DNA of 64,000 nucleotides. It comes from Variovorax paradoxus (GTDB lineage Bacteria > Pseudomonadota > Gammaproteobacteria > Burkholderiales > Burkholderiaceae_C). The notes beneath the pieces were generated by a model that worked only from the letters and a program-made list of their open reading frames with translations, was not told the DNA's origin and did no database searches. Location: NCBI RefSeq assembly GCF_009498455.1, contig NZ_CP045644.1:5087001-5151000 (forward strand), given 5' to 3'. The position numbers and the translations under genes are program-made. Positions 16,368-28,303 of this stretch are shown piece by piece (position 1 is the stretch's first letter; the number at the start of each line of letters is the position of its first letter).

Positions 16368-17153
16368 TTATCGAACCGTATTTCCAACGACATAACCGCC
16401 GTCGACCGGCAAATCGGTGGCCGTAATGAACGAGGCGGCCGGGCTGGCATAGAAAATCGCGGCACCAACCAGGTCTTCGGTCGATCCCCAGCGCTTGAGC
16501 GCGGAATGACCGGCAATCAGGTCGTGGCTCTTCGGCACGCTCCATAGAACTTTCGTCATGTCGGTCTTGTGGTACCCCGGAGAAATCGTGTTGACCCGCA
16601 CGCCATGGGGACCGTATGCGTGCGCCAGTGTTCGGGTCAAGCCGAGAAGCCCGGTCTTGCTCGCGGCATAGGCGGGAATTTCGGGCTCGACAAGGTAGCT
16701 GAGCATCGAAGAGATATTGATGATGCTGCCCTTCGCGCGGATCAGGTGCTCGCGAAAGGCGTAGGACATGCGCATGACGCCATTGAGGTTGACGTCGATC
16801 ACATCGAGGAAGACTTCCTCGGTATGTTCCGCCTCGCCGCAAAGAATGCCCTGTGCATTGACCAGAACGTCGAGCGTTTCAAAGGTTGCGGCAAACGCCT
16901 TGATGCCGTCGCCATCGCGTGCATCGAGGAGTTCGAAGCGAATGGCTTGATTTGCCGGGTTCAGCCTTTCCCTGGCGATCTTTTCAGGACTGCTTCCGGT
17001 GGCCACGACCGACGCGCCGAGCCTTGCAAAGCCGTGCGCAATTGCGAGCCCGATGCCACTGGTGGCGCCCGATACCACAATGGACTTTCCATTGAAGAGG
17101 TCGCTGCGAAAGGTGTCGAGCAGGGTGTCTCTGTCTGTCTGATTTTCTTGCAT
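16368..17153 (-). CDS. short-chain dehydrogenase/reductase (lower-GC gene)
   Basis: 261-residue classical SDR: GATSGIGLAIA cofactor loop near residue 29, NAQG in place of the usual NNAG, catalytic Ser in INISSML and YAASK tetrad near 165. The gene reads at roughly 55 % GC in sampled lines against mid-60s around it, and the following 280 bases are lower still, which hints at transfer. Oxidoreductase acting on a hydroxyl/keto group; the substrate is not evident. It stands alone between two terminator-like hairpins, with no catabolic partners. Confidence 0.82.
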   Translation of the reverse strand: MQENQTDRDTLLDTFRSDLFNGKSIVVSGATSGIGLAIAHGFARLGASVVATGSSPEKIARERLNPANQAIRFELLDARDGDGIKAFAATFETLDVLVNAQGILCGEAEHTEEVFLDVIDVNLNGVMRMSYAFREHLIRAKGSIINISSMLSYLVEPEIPAYAASKTGLLGLTRTLAHAYGPHGVRVNTISPGYHKTDMTKVLWSVPKSHDLIAGHSALKRWGSTEDLVGAAIFYASPAASFITATDLPVDGGYVVGNTVR

Positions 17154-17385
17154 GATTGGCCGAGGAAGTGGTTGACTGCCGAATTGGCCAAAAAAGATTA
17201 TCAGTGTTGGATTGCTTTGGGTATTTGATTCAAATGGAATTAACCAAAGACCTAAATGTTTGCAAAGGTCTGTTGTTTTTGGCAATTTGAGGCGTGCGCG
17301 GTGAAATGGGGTGCGCGCCGCACTGGCCCAGCGCGAAGGCACCCCATGGCGAGGTGCCTCGGCAACAGAAAGGCCCAAAAGCCGC

Positions 17386-17412
17386 GTTGGGTCCCAGCCA
17401 CTGAGACCCAAC
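17386..17412 (-). terminator. hairpin downstream of azoR
   Basis: GTTGGGTC (17386-17393) and GACCCAAC (17405-17412) form a perfect 8-bp stem with an 11-base loop, extendable by one C-G pair. It lies 24 bases past the azoR stop in the azoR direction and is followed by a short T-rich tract (GGCTTTTGGG), so it is a plausible but weak terminator. Confidence 0.4.
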
Positions 17413-17436
17413 GGGCTGTGGGCGGGCCGGCAAGAC

Positions 17437-18084
17437 TCAGGCAGCTTGCGCGACGCTCTTCTGGTTCGCGGCTTCGGCCGTGGCCACGAGGATGTCGGCG
17501 CGGGCGGCGGCCAGCGCGGCGGCCTTGGGTGCGTCACCCATCGCGATGCCTTCGGCGCGCACGAAGCGCACGTCGGTGATGCCGAAGAAGCCGAAGATCA
17601 CCTTCAGGTAGCTCTCCTGGTGTTCAGCCGCTTGACCACCTTCGGAGGTCGAGTAGATGCCGCCGCGGCTCGACGCCACGATGATGGTCTTGCCGCCGGC
17701 CAGGCCCACGGCGCCCTTGTCGGTGTACTTGAAGGTGCGGCCGGCTTGCGCGAGGCGGTCGATCCAGGCCTTGAGCTGGGTCGGGATGGTGAAGTTGTAC
17801 AGCGGGGCGCCGATCACGACGACGTCGGCGGCCAGGAACTGGGTCACCAGCTTTTCCGACAGGGCGTTCTCGCGCAGCTGCGCTTCGGTCGGCTGGGCCT
17901 GCACGCCGGTCTTGATGCCGAGAGCGTCGGGGCCGAAGTGCGAGGGCGCGTCCACGGCGAGGTCGAGGTATTCGACCTGGGTGTTGGGGTGGGCGGCGCG
18001 CCAGGCGGCGACGGTTTCGGCCGTGAGCTGGCGCGAGGTGGAGCCGGCGGCCAGGATGCTGGAGTCGATGTGGAGCAGCTTCAT
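17437..18084 (-). CDS. azoR: FMN-dependent NADH-azoreductase
   Basis: 215-residue flavodoxin-like protein of the AzoR family. [20 protein letters not shown] binds [29 protein letters not shown] and SSRGGIYS are the family motifs. It reduces azo dyes and quinones by two-electron transfer with NADH. ATG 18084 is the usual start; a TTG three codons upstream is less likely. The gene diverges from a LysR regulator 135 bases away, the common arrangement for a LysR-controlled azoR. Confidence 0.92.
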   Translation of the reverse strand: MKLLHIDSSILAAGSTSRQLTAETVAAWRAAHPNTQVEYLDLAVDAPSHFGPDALGIKTGVQAQPTEAQLRENALSEKLVTQFLAADVVVIGAPLYNFTIPTQLKAWIDRLAQAGRTFKYTDKGAVGLAGGKTIIVASSRGGIYSTSEGGQAAEHQESYLKVIFGFFGITDVRFVRAEGIAMGDAPKAAALAAARADILVATAEAANQKSVAQAA

Positions 18085-18219
18085 GTCAGTCAATCACTTT
18101 CTGTGCAAGGTGTCGGCGCTGAGAAGTGGCCGGCGTTGGAAGAATTCTATTTTTGATGCGAGTGATTGATAAGTAGCCAAAATTTGATCAGATCGTTCTG
18201 TTTGCGGGACAATTAAGCG

Positions 18220-19134
18220 ATGCAAGACCTCAACGACATGGTTTTCTTCGCCGAGGTGGCCGAGCGGGGCGGCTTTGCCGCCGCCAGCCGGGCGCTGGGC
18301 ATCCCCAAATCGCGCCTGTCGCGCCGCGTGGCCGAGCTCGAGGAGCGGTTGGGCGTGCAACTGATGCAGCGCAGCACGCGGCGCCTGTCGCTCACGCCGG
18401 CCGGCGAGATCTATCTGCGGCACGCCTCGGCGATGCGCGACGCAGCGCAGGCGGCCGCCGAGGCGGTGGCGCAGGTGCAGACCGAGCCGAGCGGGCTGGT
18501 GCGGTTGACCTGCCCGGTCACCATCGCGCACAGCGGGTTGGCGCAGCTGATCCCGCTGTTCATGGAACGCTACCCCGCGGTGCGCGTCGACATCCGCGTC
18601 ATCAACCGGCCGGTGGACCTGATCGAGGAGGGCATCGACATCGCGCTGCGCGTGCGCCCGGCGATCGAGGACAGCACCGTGCTCGTCGCCAAGACCTTCG
18701 GTCACAGCCGCGGCGTGCTGGTCGCGAGTCCGGCGCTGCTGGCGCAGCACGGGCCGATCGGCACGCCCGCCGACCTTGCAAAGCTGCCGACGGCGGCCAT
18801 GTCGGTCAACGGGGAAGGGCGCGCCGAATGGCGGCTCGAGGGCCCGGAAGGCCGCAGCCACCTGCATGTGCACACGCCGCGCTACGTGGCCGACGACCTC
18901 GCCACGCTGCAGTTCGGCGCGGTGGGCGGTGTCGGCGCGACCCTGCTCCCCGACTACATGTGCAGCGCCGACGTCGAGGCCGGCCGGCTGGTGCGGGTGC
19001 TGCCGGGCTGGGGGCCGTCGCCGGTGGTGGCGCACATGGTGTTTCCGGCGCGGCGTGCGCTGGTGCCGGCGGTGCGGCGGCTGATCGACTTCCTGTCGGA
19101 GCACCTGCAGAGCGAGCAGATGCGGATGTTCTAA
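18220..19134 (+). CDS. LysR-family transcriptional regulator, divergent from azoR
   Basis: 304 residues. The N-terminal winged helix (1-60: FFAEVAERGGFAAASRALGI, then PKSRLSRRVAELEERLGVQL) is followed by the LysR effector domain (GLVRLTCPVTIAHSGLAQLIP onward). The sequence is of the CrgA-like subgroup often found beside quinone reductases and azoreductases. It most likely controls azoR in response to an electrophile and represses itself from the shared 135-base gap. No co-inducer can be named from sequence. Confidence 0.88.
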   Translation: MQDLNDMVFFAEVAERGGFAAASRALGIPKSRLSRRVAELEERLGVQLMQRSTRRLSLTPAGEIYLRHASAMRDAAQAAAEAVAQVQTEPSGLVRLTCPVTIAHSGLAQLIPLFMERYPAVRVDIRVINRPVDLIEEGIDIALRVRPAIEDSTVLVAKTFGHSRGVLVASPALLAQHGPIGTPADLAKLPTAAMSVNGEGRAEWRLEGPEGRSHLHVHTPRYVADDLATLQFGAVGGVGATLLPDYMCSADVEAGRLVRVLPGWGPSPVVAHMVFPARRALVPAVRRLIDFLSEHLQSEQMRMF

Positions 19135-19143
19135 AGCCAGATT

Positions 19144-19160
19144 GCTATCCAAAAGATAGC
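19144..19160. repeat. short hairpin repeat after the LysR gene
   Basis: GCTATC (19144-19149) and GATAGC (19155-19160) pair across CAAAA. The ATTGCTATCnnnnn(G)ATAGC form is a short dispersed intergenic repeat I associate with Comamonadaceae. No T-run follows, so it is not a strong terminator. Confidence 0.45.
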
Positions 19161-19283
19161 GTCATGCCGGGGCTTCGCAGGTTCTATATGCGAAAAACGT
19201 CATATCCAAACAAACAGATATTCGTTTGCCATTGAAGCAGCGGTTCGCACAATCCAAGGCTTCACCCCCTCCTTGGAGCGACC

Positions 19284-19925
19284 ATGGCAACCCTGCGACT
19301 CGGCGACACCGCCCCCAATTTCACCCAGGACTCCAGCGAAGGCCCGATCGACTTCTACCAGTGGGCCGGCGATTCGTGGATCGTGTTCTTCTCGCACCCG
19401 GCCGATTTCACGCCCGTGTGCACCACCGAACTTGGCAAGACGGCGGCGCTGTCGGGCGAGTTCGCCAAGCGCGGCGTGAAGCCCATCGCGCTGAGCGTCG
19501 ACCCGGCCACCAAGCACAAGGAGTGGATCTCGGACATCAACGAGACGCAGAACACCACCGTCAACTTCCCGATCATTGCGGACGCCGACCGCAAGGTGGC
19601 CGACCTGTACGACCTGATCCACCCGAATGCCTCGGCCACGGCCACCGTTCGCAGCGTGTTCATCATCGATCCGAAGAAGGTGATCCGCACCACCATCACC
19701 TACCCGGCATCGACCGGCCGCAACTTCGACGAGATCCTGCGCGTGATCGACTCGCTGCAGCTCACCGACAGCCACAAGGTCGCCACGCCCGTGAACTGGA
19801 AGGACGGCGACGACGTCGTCATCGTGCCGAGCATCCAGGACCCGGCCGAGCTGGCCGAGCGCTTCCCCAAGGGCTTCAAGGCCGTCAAGCCTTACCTGCG
19901 GATCACGCCGCAGCCGAACAAGTAA
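19284..19925 (+). CDS. 1-Cys peroxiredoxin (Prx6/LsfA subfamily)
   Basis: 213 residues. FFSHPADFTPVCTTELG holds the peroxidatic cysteine at about residue 47; no resolving Cys is visible, so it is a 1-Cys Prx6-type enzyme, with the C-terminal dimer domain VATPVNWKDGDDVVIVPS. It reduces peroxides in the cytoplasm. LsfA, the Pseudomonas member, is induced by sulfate starvation, and here the gene directly precedes a sulfate importer, so the same control is likely. GGAG lies just before the ATG. It probably shares a transcript with the genes to 24944. Confidence 0.92.
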   Translation: MATLRLGDTAPNFTQDSSEGPIDFYQWAGDSWIVFFSHPADFTPVCTTELGKTAALSGEFAKRGVKPIALSVDPATKHKEWISDINETQNTTVNFPIIADADRKVADLYDLIHPNASATATVRSVFIIDPKKVIRTTITYPASTGRNFDEILRVIDSLQLTDSHKVATPVNWKDGDDVVIVPSIQDPAELAERFPKGFKAVKPYLRITPQPNK

Positions 19926-19945
19926 GCCCGCAGGACCGCGCCGTC

Positions 19946-20521
19946 ATGCAGACTCGCGTCATCATCGTGCCCGGCTGGCGCGACTCCGGGCCCGGCCACT
20001 GGCAGAGCCTGTGGGAAGCGCGCATTCCGGGCGCGGCGCGGGTGGCGCAGGACGACTGGGCCTCGCCCAAGCGCGATGCCTGGGTGCCCGCACTGGCCAG
20101 GCTCGTGCTCGAAAGCGAAGGCCCCGTGGTCATCGCGGCGCACAGCCTGGGCTGCATCGCCACCGCGCACCTGCCGCCCGAGGCCGCTGCCCGCATCCAG
20201 GGTGCGCTGCTGGTGGCGCCGGCCGACCCGGAGCGTCGCGCGGTGCTGTCCGACTTCGCGCCCGTGCCGTATGCGGCGCTGCCGTACCGCAGCATCGTGG
20301 TGGCGAGCAGCAACGATCCCTATTGCCCTATCCGCCTCGCGGGTGCCTATTCGCGCGCCTGGGGCAGCGAGTTCGTGCGCATGCAGAATGCGGGGCACAT
20401 CAACATCGATTCGGGGCACGGAGACTGGCCGCTCGGCCTGGCCCTGCTGCAATCGTTGACCGACGAACCCGCCGCCTGGTCGGCCGGTCGTGAATTTTCA
20501 GACAACCTGGCAACCACATGA
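19946..20521 (+). CDS. RBBP9/YdeN-type serine hydrolase
   Basis: 191-residue compact alpha/beta hydrolase of the RBBP9/YdeN family (DUF1234-like). VIIVPGWRDSGPGHWQSLWE is the family N-terminus, AAHSLGCIATAH holds the nucleophile Ser at about 69, SSNDPYC the acid and NAGHINIDSGHG the catalytic His. Substrate unknown. The gene lies 20 bases after the peroxiredoxin and overlaps sbp by ATGA, so it is locked into the sulfate-uptake transcript. RBBP9-like hydrolases are recurrent neighbours of sulfur-starvation genes in this group by my recollection only. Confidence 0.85.
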   Translation: MQTRVIIVPGWRDSGPGHWQSLWEARIPGAARVAQDDWASPKRDAWVPALARLVLESEGPVVIAAHSLGCIATAHLPPEAAARIQGALLVAPADPERRAVLSDFAPVPYAALPYRSIVVASSNDPYCPIRLAGAYSRAWGSEFVRMQNAGHINIDSGHGDWPLGLALLQSLTDEPAAWSAGREFSDNLATT

Positions 20522-21534
20522 CTTCCAGAATCAAGACCCTCGTCGCCGTGCTCGCGCTGGCGTCCTCCGCACTCGCCGGCAACACTGCCTTTGCCCAAGG
20601 CACAGGCCTGCTGAACGCCTCGTACGACGTGGCGCGCGAGTTCTACAAGGACTACAACGCAGCGTTCGTGGCGCACTACAAGAAGGCCACGGGCAAGGAC
20701 GTCAAGATCGACCAGTCGCACGGCGGCTCCAGCGCCCAGGCACGCGCCGTGGCCGACGGCCTCGACGCCGATGTGGTCACCATGAACACCTCGACCGACA
20801 TCGACTTCCTGGCCGGCACCGGCGTGGTCGCCAAGGACTGGAACAAGAAATTCCCCGAGAACGCATCGCCCACCACCTCGACCATGCTGCTGCTGGTGCG
20901 CAACGGCAACCCCAAGGGCATCAAGGACTGGGACGACCTGATCAAGCCGGGGGTGCAGGTTGTGATCGTCAACCCCAAGACCGGCGGCAACGGCCGCTAC
21001 GCCTACCTGGCCGCCTGGGGCTACATCAAGAAGAAGGGCGGCACCGACGCGCAGGCCGCCGAGTTCGTCGGCAAGCTGTTCAAGAACGTGCCGGTGCTGG
21101 CACGCGGCGGCCGCGACGCCACCACCGCCTTCCTGCAACGCAACATCGGCGACGCGCTGATCACCTTCGAATCCGAAGTGGTCTCGATCGACCGTGAATT
21201 CGGCACCGGCAAGGTCGACTCGGTGTACCCGTCGATCTCCATCGTGGCCGAGAACCCGGTTGCCATCGTCGAGCGCACCGTCAAGAAGAAGGGCACGGGC
21301 GAGCTCGCCAAGGCCTACCTCGACTGGCTGTACTCCGAAGAAGCGCAGGAAATCGCCGCCAAGCACGCGCTGCGTCCGCGTTCGCCGGCCGTGCTCAAGA
21401 AGCACGCCGCGACCTTCAAGCCCCTGCAGCTGTTCACGGTGCAGGAACTGTTCGGCAGCCTGACCGAAGCGCAGAAGGTGCACTTCAATGACGGCGGCCA
21501 GTTCGACAAGCTCTACACCCCTGGCGCGAAGTAA
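20518..21534 (+). CDS. sbp: periplasmic sulfate-binding protein
   Basis: 338 residues with a Sec signal peptide (LVAVLALASSALAGNTAFA, cleaved near 26). LLNASYDVAREFYKDYN, HGGSSAQARAVADGLDADVV, and the ligand loop PKTGGNGRYAYLAAWGY are Sbp/CysP signatures. It binds sulfate or thiosulfate in the periplasm for the CysTWA importer encoded next. The start overlaps the hydrolase stop (ATGA); cysT follows with no gap. Confidence 0.95.
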   Translation: MTSRIKTLVAVLALASSALAGNTAFAQGTGLLNASYDVAREFYKDYNAAFVAHYKKATGKDVKIDQSHGGSSAQARAVADGLDADVVTMNTSTDIDFLAGTGVVAKDWNKKFPENASPTTSTMLLLVRNGNPKGIKDWDDLIKPGVQVVIVNPKTGGNGRYAYLAAWGYIKKKGGTDAQAAEFVGKLFKNVPVLARGGRDATTAFLQRNIGDALITFESEVVSIDREFGTGKVDSVYPSISIVAENPVAIVERTVKKKGTGELAKAYLDWLYSEEAQEIAAKHALRPRSPAVLKKHAATFKPLQLFTVQELFGSLTEAQKVHFNDGGQFDKLYTPGAK

Positions 21535-22422
21535 ATGAGTGGCGCTGCTTCTTCGGCGCTCCCGGCAGCGGGAGCGCCTTTTTCACGTGCCAACCGGGCA
21601 GGGGGCGCCAAGCGCGTGCTGCCCGGTTTCCACATCACGCTCGGCTTCACGGTCTTCTACCTGTGCCTGATCGTGCTGATCCCGCTGTCGGCGCTGGTCT
21701 TCAAGACCTTCACGATGACCTGGGAGCACTTCTGGGTGTCGGTGACCGCACCGCGCGTGATGGCCTCGTACCGCCTGACCTTCGGCGCCTCGCTGATCGC
21801 GGCCATGGTGAATGCGGTGTTCGGCCTGCTCGTGGCGTGGGTGCTGGTGCGCTACAAGTTCCCGGGCAAGCGCATCGTCGATGCGCTGGTCGACCTGCCG
21901 TTCGCGCTGCCCACGGCCGTGGCCGGCATCTCGCTCACGGCGCTGCTCGCAGGCAACGGCTGGATCGGGCAATTGCTCGAGCCGTACGGCATCAAGCTGG
22001 CGTTCACGCCGGCGGGCATCGTGATTGCGCTGATCTTCATCGGGCTGCCGTTCGTGGTGCGCACGGTGCAGCCGGTGCTCGAAGACACCGAGAAAGAACT
22101 CGAAGAAGCCGCGACGTCGCTGGGCGCCACGCGCCTGCAGACCTTCACCCGGGTGATCTTTCCGGCGATTGCGCCTGCGTTGCTCACGGGCTTTGCCATG
22201 GCCTTCGCACGTGCCATCGGCGAGTACGGCTCGGTGATCTTCATCGCCGGCAACATGCCGATGATTTCCGAGATCACGCCGCTCATCATCATCGGCAAGC
22301 TGGAACAGTACGACTACACGGGCGCCACCGCGGTCGCGCTGGTGATGCTGGTGCTGTCGTTCATTTTGCTGCTGGTCATCAATGGCCTCCAGGCATGGCA
22401 GCGCAAGCGCGCAGGAGCCTGA
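21535..22422 (+). CDS. cysT: sulfate ABC transporter permease CysT
   Basis: 295-residue inner-membrane permease (CysU/CysT). Six or so hydrophobic segments are visible, beginning [20 protein letters not shown], and the EAA cytoplasmic loop [21 protein letters not shown] that docks on CysA. It pairs with CysW. ATG immediately follows the sbp stop; cysW starts one base after its stop. Confidence 0.95.
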   Translation: MSGAASSALPAAGAPFSRANRAGGAKRVLPGFHITLGFTVFYLCLIVLIPLSALVFKTFTMTWEHFWVSVTAPRVMASYRLTFGASLIAAMVNAVFGLLVAWVLVRYKFPGKRIVDALVDLPFALPTAVAGISLTALLAGNGWIGQLLEPYGIKLAFTPAGIVIALIFIGLPFVVRTVQPVLEDTEKELEEAATSLGATRLQTFTRVIFPAIAPALLTGFAMAFARAIGEYGSVIFIAGNMPMISEITPLIIIGKLEQYDYTGATAVALVMLVLSFILLLVINGLQAWQRKRAGA

Positions 22423-22423
22423 C

Positions 22424-23326
22424 ATGAGCGCACCTTCCAAGATCATCCGCCGCGCGCAAGCCGGCACCACCGAGTCGGCCTGGGTCCGCTGGACGCTGAT
22501 CGGCATCGCGCTCGCGTTCATGTTCCTCTTCCTCGTGCTGCCGCTGGCGGCCGTGGCGGTCGAAGCGCTGCGCAAGGGTCTCAACGCTTATCTCGAGGCG
22601 CTGAAGGAACCCGATGCGTGGAGTGCGATCCGACTCACGCTCATCACCGCTGCCATCGCCGTGCCGATGAACCTCGTCTTCGGCGTGGCCGCAGCCTGGG
22701 CCATCGCCAAGTTCGAGTTCCGCGGCAAGGCCTTCCTCACCACACTGATCGACCTGCCGTTCGCGGTGTCGCCGGTGGTCGCGGGCCTGATCTACGTGCT
22801 GGTGTTCGGCGCGCAGGGCTGGTTTGGCCCGTGGCTGGCGGAGCACGACATCAAGATCATCTTTGCCGTGCCCGGCATCGTGCTGGCCACCGTGTTCGTG
22901 ACCTTTCCCTTCATTGCGCGCGAACTCATTCCGCTGATGCAGGCGCAGGGCACCGACGAAGAGCAGGCGGCCATCGTGCTCGGCGCGACCGGCTGGCAGA
23001 CCTTCTGGCGCGTGACCTTGCCCAACATCAAGTGGGGCCTGCTGTATGGCGTGATCCTGTGCAATGCGCGCGCCATGGGCGAGTTCGGTGCGGTGTCGGT
23101 GGTGTCGGGCCACATCCGCGGCCAGACCAACACGATGCCGCTGCACGTCGAAGTGCTCTACAACGAATACCAGTCGGTGGCTGCGTTTGCCGTGGCCTCG
23201 CTGCTGGCGATCCTGGCGCTGGTCACCCTGGTGATCAAGTCGGTCATCGAGTGGCGCCATGAGCGCGAAATGAAAGCCATCGCCGAGCTGCCGCCCGAGC
23301 GTCCCCCCGAGCCTTCGGCGGCCTGA
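22424..23326 (+). CDS. cysW: sulfate ABC transporter permease CysW
   Basis: 300-residue partner permease. The N-terminal transmembrane segment is [20 protein letters not shown]; the EAA loop [21 protein letters not shown] and [26 protein letters not shown] (residues about 215-240) are CysW features. ATG 22424 follows GGAGCC at the cysT end. cysA follows after 20 bases. Confidence 0.95.
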   Translation: MSAPSKIIRRAQAGTTESAWVRWTLIGIALAFMFLFLVLPLAAVAVEALRKGLNAYLEALKEPDAWSAIRLTLITAAIAVPMNLVFGVAAAWAIAKFEFRGKAFLTTLIDLPFAVSPVVAGLIYVLVFGAQGWFGPWLAEHDIKIIFAVPGIVLATVFVTFPFIARELIPLMQAQGTDEEQAAIVLGATGWQTFWRVTLPNIKWGLLYGVILCNARAMGEFGAVSVVSGHIRGQTNTMPLHVEVLYNEYQSVAAFAVASLLAILALVTLVIKSVIEWRHEREMKAIAELPPERPPEPSAA

Positions 23327-23346
23327 GAAGACGAGAGAACAAGACC

Positions 23347-24444
23347 ATGAGCATCGAAATCCGCAACATCAGCAAGCAGTTCGGCGACTTCCGGGCGCTG
23401 AACAACGTGAACCTCGACGTCGAGTCGGGCGAACTCGTCGCGCTGCTCGGCCCTTCGGGCTGCGGCAAGACCACGCTGCTGCGCATCATCGCGGGCCTGG
23501 AAACGGCCGACACCGGCAGCATCCACTTCTCGGGCGAAGACACGACCGACGTGCACGTGCGCGAACGCCAGGTCGGCTTCGTGTTCCAGCACTACGCGCT
23601 GTTCCGCCACATGACCGTGTTCGAGAACGTGGCCTTCGGCCTGCGCGTGAAGCCGCGCAAGGAGCGCCCGAGCGACGCGCAGATCAAGCAGAAGGTGACC
23701 GACCTGCTCAAGCTGGTGCAGCTCGACTGGCTGGCCGACCGCTACCCGTCGCAGCTGTCCGGCGGCCAGCGCCAGCGCATCGCGCTGGCCCGCGCGCTGG
23801 CGGTGGAGCCCAAGGTGCTGCTGCTCGACGAACCCTTCGGCGCGCTCGACGCCAAGGTGCGCAAGGAACTGCGCCGCTGGCTGCGCCGGCTGCACGACGA
23901 GCTGCACGTCACCTCGATCTTCGTCACGCACGACCAGGAAGAAGCGCTCGAAGTGGCCGACCGCGTGGTGGTCATCAACAAGGGCCGCATCGAGCAGGTT
24001 GGCTCGCCGCAGGACGTGTGGGACAAGCCCGCGAGCCCGTTCGTCTACGGCTTCCTGGGCGACGTGAACCTGTTCCACGGCCGGGCCGACAACGGCGCCG
24101 TGCAACTGGATGGCATGCGCATCGACTCGCCCGAGCACAGCACCGCGCGGGACGCCAAGGCACTGGCCTACGTGCGCCCGCACGACCTGGACGTGACCCG
24201 CTACGTGGCGGGTGCCACCGGCATCGTCGCCACGCTGTCGCGTGCGATTGTGGTCGGACCGATCGCGCGGCTGGAACTTGAGCCCACCGAAACGAATCCA
24301 GATAATCCGGGCTCCGGAACCATCATCGAAGCGCAACTCCCTGCGCAACAGTTCCGCGACCTGGACTTGAAGGAAGGCGACACCGTCGTCGCCAACCCCC
24401 GCAAGGCCAGGGTGTTCGTAGAAGAAGATTGGGTGTCTCCTTGA
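23347..24444 (+). CDS. cysA: sulfate/thiosulfate import ATPase CysA
   Basis: 365 residues. Walker [10 protein letters not shown] near residue 38, Q-loop [21 protein letters not shown], signature [15 protein letters not shown], Walker [13 protein letters not shown] and switch His VTHDQEEAL, followed by a C-terminal TOBE-type regulatory domain ([10 protein letters not shown] onward). It energises CysTW. The end overlaps the dsbB start (TTGA). Confidence 0.95.
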   Translation: MSIEIRNISKQFGDFRALNNVNLDVESGELVALLGPSGCGKTTLLRIIAGLETADTGSIHFSGEDTTDVHVRERQVGFVFQHYALFRHMTVFENVAFGLRVKPRKERPSDAQIKQKVTDLLKLVQLDWLADRYPSQLSGGQRQRIALARALAVEPKVLLLDEPFGALDAKVRKELRRWLRRLHDELHVTSIFVTHDQEEALEVADRVVVINKGRIEQVGSPQDVWDKPASPFVYGFLGDVNLFHGRADNGAVQLDGMRIDSPEHSTARDAKALAYVRPHDLDVTRYVAGATGIVATLSRAIVVGPIARLELEPTETNPDNPGSGTIIEAQLPAQQFRDLDLKEGDTVVANPRKARVFVEEDWVSP

Positions 24445-24944
24445 TCCATTGGTACTTCGGCGCGCCGCGCCGCGCGCTCGCGCTGATCTGCCTGGCCTGT
24501 GTGTTGATGCTGGCCTTCGGGCTGTATCTGCAACACGTGGTCGGGCTCGAACCCTGCCCCATGTGCATCGTGCAGCGCTACGCGCTGATGCTCGTGGCGC
24601 TGTTCACCGGCCTGGCGGCGCTGTTCAACAGCCGCGGCCTGCAGGTGACGGGCGGGGTGCTGGCGCTGGCGGCGGCGGTGGGCGGTGCCTACACGGCGGC
24701 GCAGCAGAGCTGGCTGCAGTGGTATCCGCCCGAAGTCGTTTCGTGCGGGCGTGACCTGTACGGAATGATCGAGACCTTCCCGCTCAAGCGCGCGCTGCCG
24801 ATGATCTTCCGCGGCGGCGGCGACTGCTCCAAGATCGACTGGTCGCTGTTCGGCCTGACGCTGGCGAACTGGTCGTTCATCGCGTTCACGGTGCTGGCGC
24901 TGTTGCTCCTCACTTTGCTGCTGCGTCGGCGCACTGCGCGCTGA
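24441..24944 (+). CDS. dsbB: disulfide bond formation protein DsbB
   Basis: 167-residue membrane protein with four hydrophobic helices. The first periplasmic loop has the CPMC pair ([13 protein letters not shown]); the second has [10 protein letters not shown] and [15 protein letters not shown], giving the second redox pair. DsbB reoxidises DsbA and passes electrons to quinone. TTG 24441, overlapping the cysA stop, gives [11 protein letters not shown], the usual beginning; a TTG at 24429 is the alternative. Being coupled to the sulfate importer ties thiol oxidation to sulfur supply. Confidence 0.9.
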   Translation: MIHWYFGAPRRALALICLACVLMLAFGLYLQHVVGLEPCPMCIVQRYALMLVALFTGLAALFNSRGLQVTGGVLALAAAVGGAYTAAQQSWLQWYPPEVVSCGRDLYGMIETFPLKRALPMIFRGGGDCSKIDWSLFGLTLANWSFIAFTVLALLLLTLLLRRRTAR

Positions 24945-24965
24945 GTTCTTTTCCAGTAGTTTCTG

Positions 24966-25010
24966 CGGCGTGGCCCGCTGCCTTTCGAGGGCAGCGGGCC
25001 ACGCCGTTTT
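24966..25010 (+). terminator. strong intrinsic terminator of the sulfate operon
   Basis: A perfect 17-bp stem: arms at 24966-24982 and 24990-25006 (CGGCGTGGCCCGCTGCC and its complement) with a TTTCGAG loop, then TTTT. It lies 22 bases after the dsbB stop and closes the transcript before macA. Confidence 0.9.
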
Positions 25011-25145
25011 CAATGGCCACGCCGCTGCGGGCCGAGGCAAAGGCCCGTCGAAACTGCGTGCTTTAGCAGGCCTTCAGCAACCGGGGCTAGGATCAATCGC
25101 ATCCTTTCCCGGGTTCCGCCGCCCGTTTCATCCCACTGTCACTGC

Positions 25146-26320
25146 ATGCCCACCACTCCCTCGCGACGATCGCGCAAGCTCCTTGTCGGCCTGGCCTTGC
25201 TCGTCGTGCTGGCGATCGCGGCCTTCTTCTGGCTGAGCCCGCCGAAGAAATCCGACTACCTCACCGCCACCGTGCAGCGCGGCGACCTGGAGAACGCGGT
25301 GCTCGCCAGCGGCGTGCTGCAAGCCTTCAAGCAGGTCGAGGTGGGCGCGCAGGTGTCGGGCCAACTCAAGTCGCTGAAGGTGGTGCTCGGCCAGCCCGTG
25401 AAGAAGGGCGACTGGCTCGCCGAGATCGACCCTGTCATTTCGCAGAACACCCTCGCGCAGGAACAGGCCAAGCTTGAGAACCTGCAGGCGCAGAAGCTCG
25501 CGAAGGAAGTCCGCGTGAAGCAGGCCGAGCTCACCTGGGCGCGCCAACGCGACATGCTGGCGCAGGACGCCGCCGCGCGCCAGGACCTGGAAGGCGCCGA
25601 CACCGAACTGCGCGCGCTGCGCGCCGACGCCGTGTCGCTCGATGCGCAGATCCGCCAGCAGAAACTGGCTTTGGCCTCGGCGCAGACCAACCTGTCGTAC
25701 ACCCGCATCATGGCGCCCATCGACGGCGACGTGGTGTCGATCAACACGCTCGAAGGCCAGACCGTGGTGGCCTCGTTCCAGGTGCCCACGCTCATGAAGC
25801 TGGCCGACCTGTCGACCATGACCGTGAAGGCCCAGGTGTCCGAGGCCGACGTGGTGCGCGTGAAGGCCGGCCAGCCCGTGTACTTCACCATCCTCGGCGA
25901 CCCCGACACGCGCTACCACGGCACGCTGCGCGCGGTGCAGCCGTCGCCCGAGAAGATCAACAACGCCGTGTTCTTCAACGCGCTGTTCGACGTGCCCAAC
26001 CCCGACCGCACGCTGCGCGTCGACATGACGGCGCAGGTCGCCATTCTGCTGGGCGAGGCGAAACAGGCGCTGACCGTGCCGCTCACCGCACTCGGCACGC
26101 GCGACAAGGACGGCCGCCATGAAGTGCGTGTGCTCCTGCCCGACCAGCGCGTGGAAAAGCGGCAGGTGCGCATCGGCATCCGCAACAACTTCCAGGCCCA
26201 GGTGCTCGAAGGCCTGGAGGAGGGCGACAACGTCATCACCGGCGACGCCTCGGCGCTGGAGAAGACCGACGGCAGCACGAACGACAACGGCGGCGGCAGC
26301 GGCAACCGGAGGCCGCGCCA

Positions 26321-26324
<4 letters not shown>
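25146..26324 (+). CDS. macA: efflux periplasmic adaptor, MacA family
   Basis: 392 residues: membrane anchor LLVGLALLVVLAIAAFFWL, a first half-lipoyl strand (GDLENAVLASGVLQAFKQVEVGAQVSGQLKSL), an alpha-helical hairpin (about 90-155) and then TRIMAPIDGDVVSINTLEGQTV and a beta-barrel/membrane-proximal domain. MacA bridges the MacB ABC exporter and an outer membrane channel. The C-terminus ends in a Gly/Asn-rich tail (NDNGGGSGN). Macrolides, siderophores or lipopeptides are known cargo in relatives; nothing here specifies which. macB starts in a GTGA overlap. Confidence 0.9.
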
Positions 26325-28295
<1,971 letters not shown>

Positions 28296-28303
<8 letters not shown>

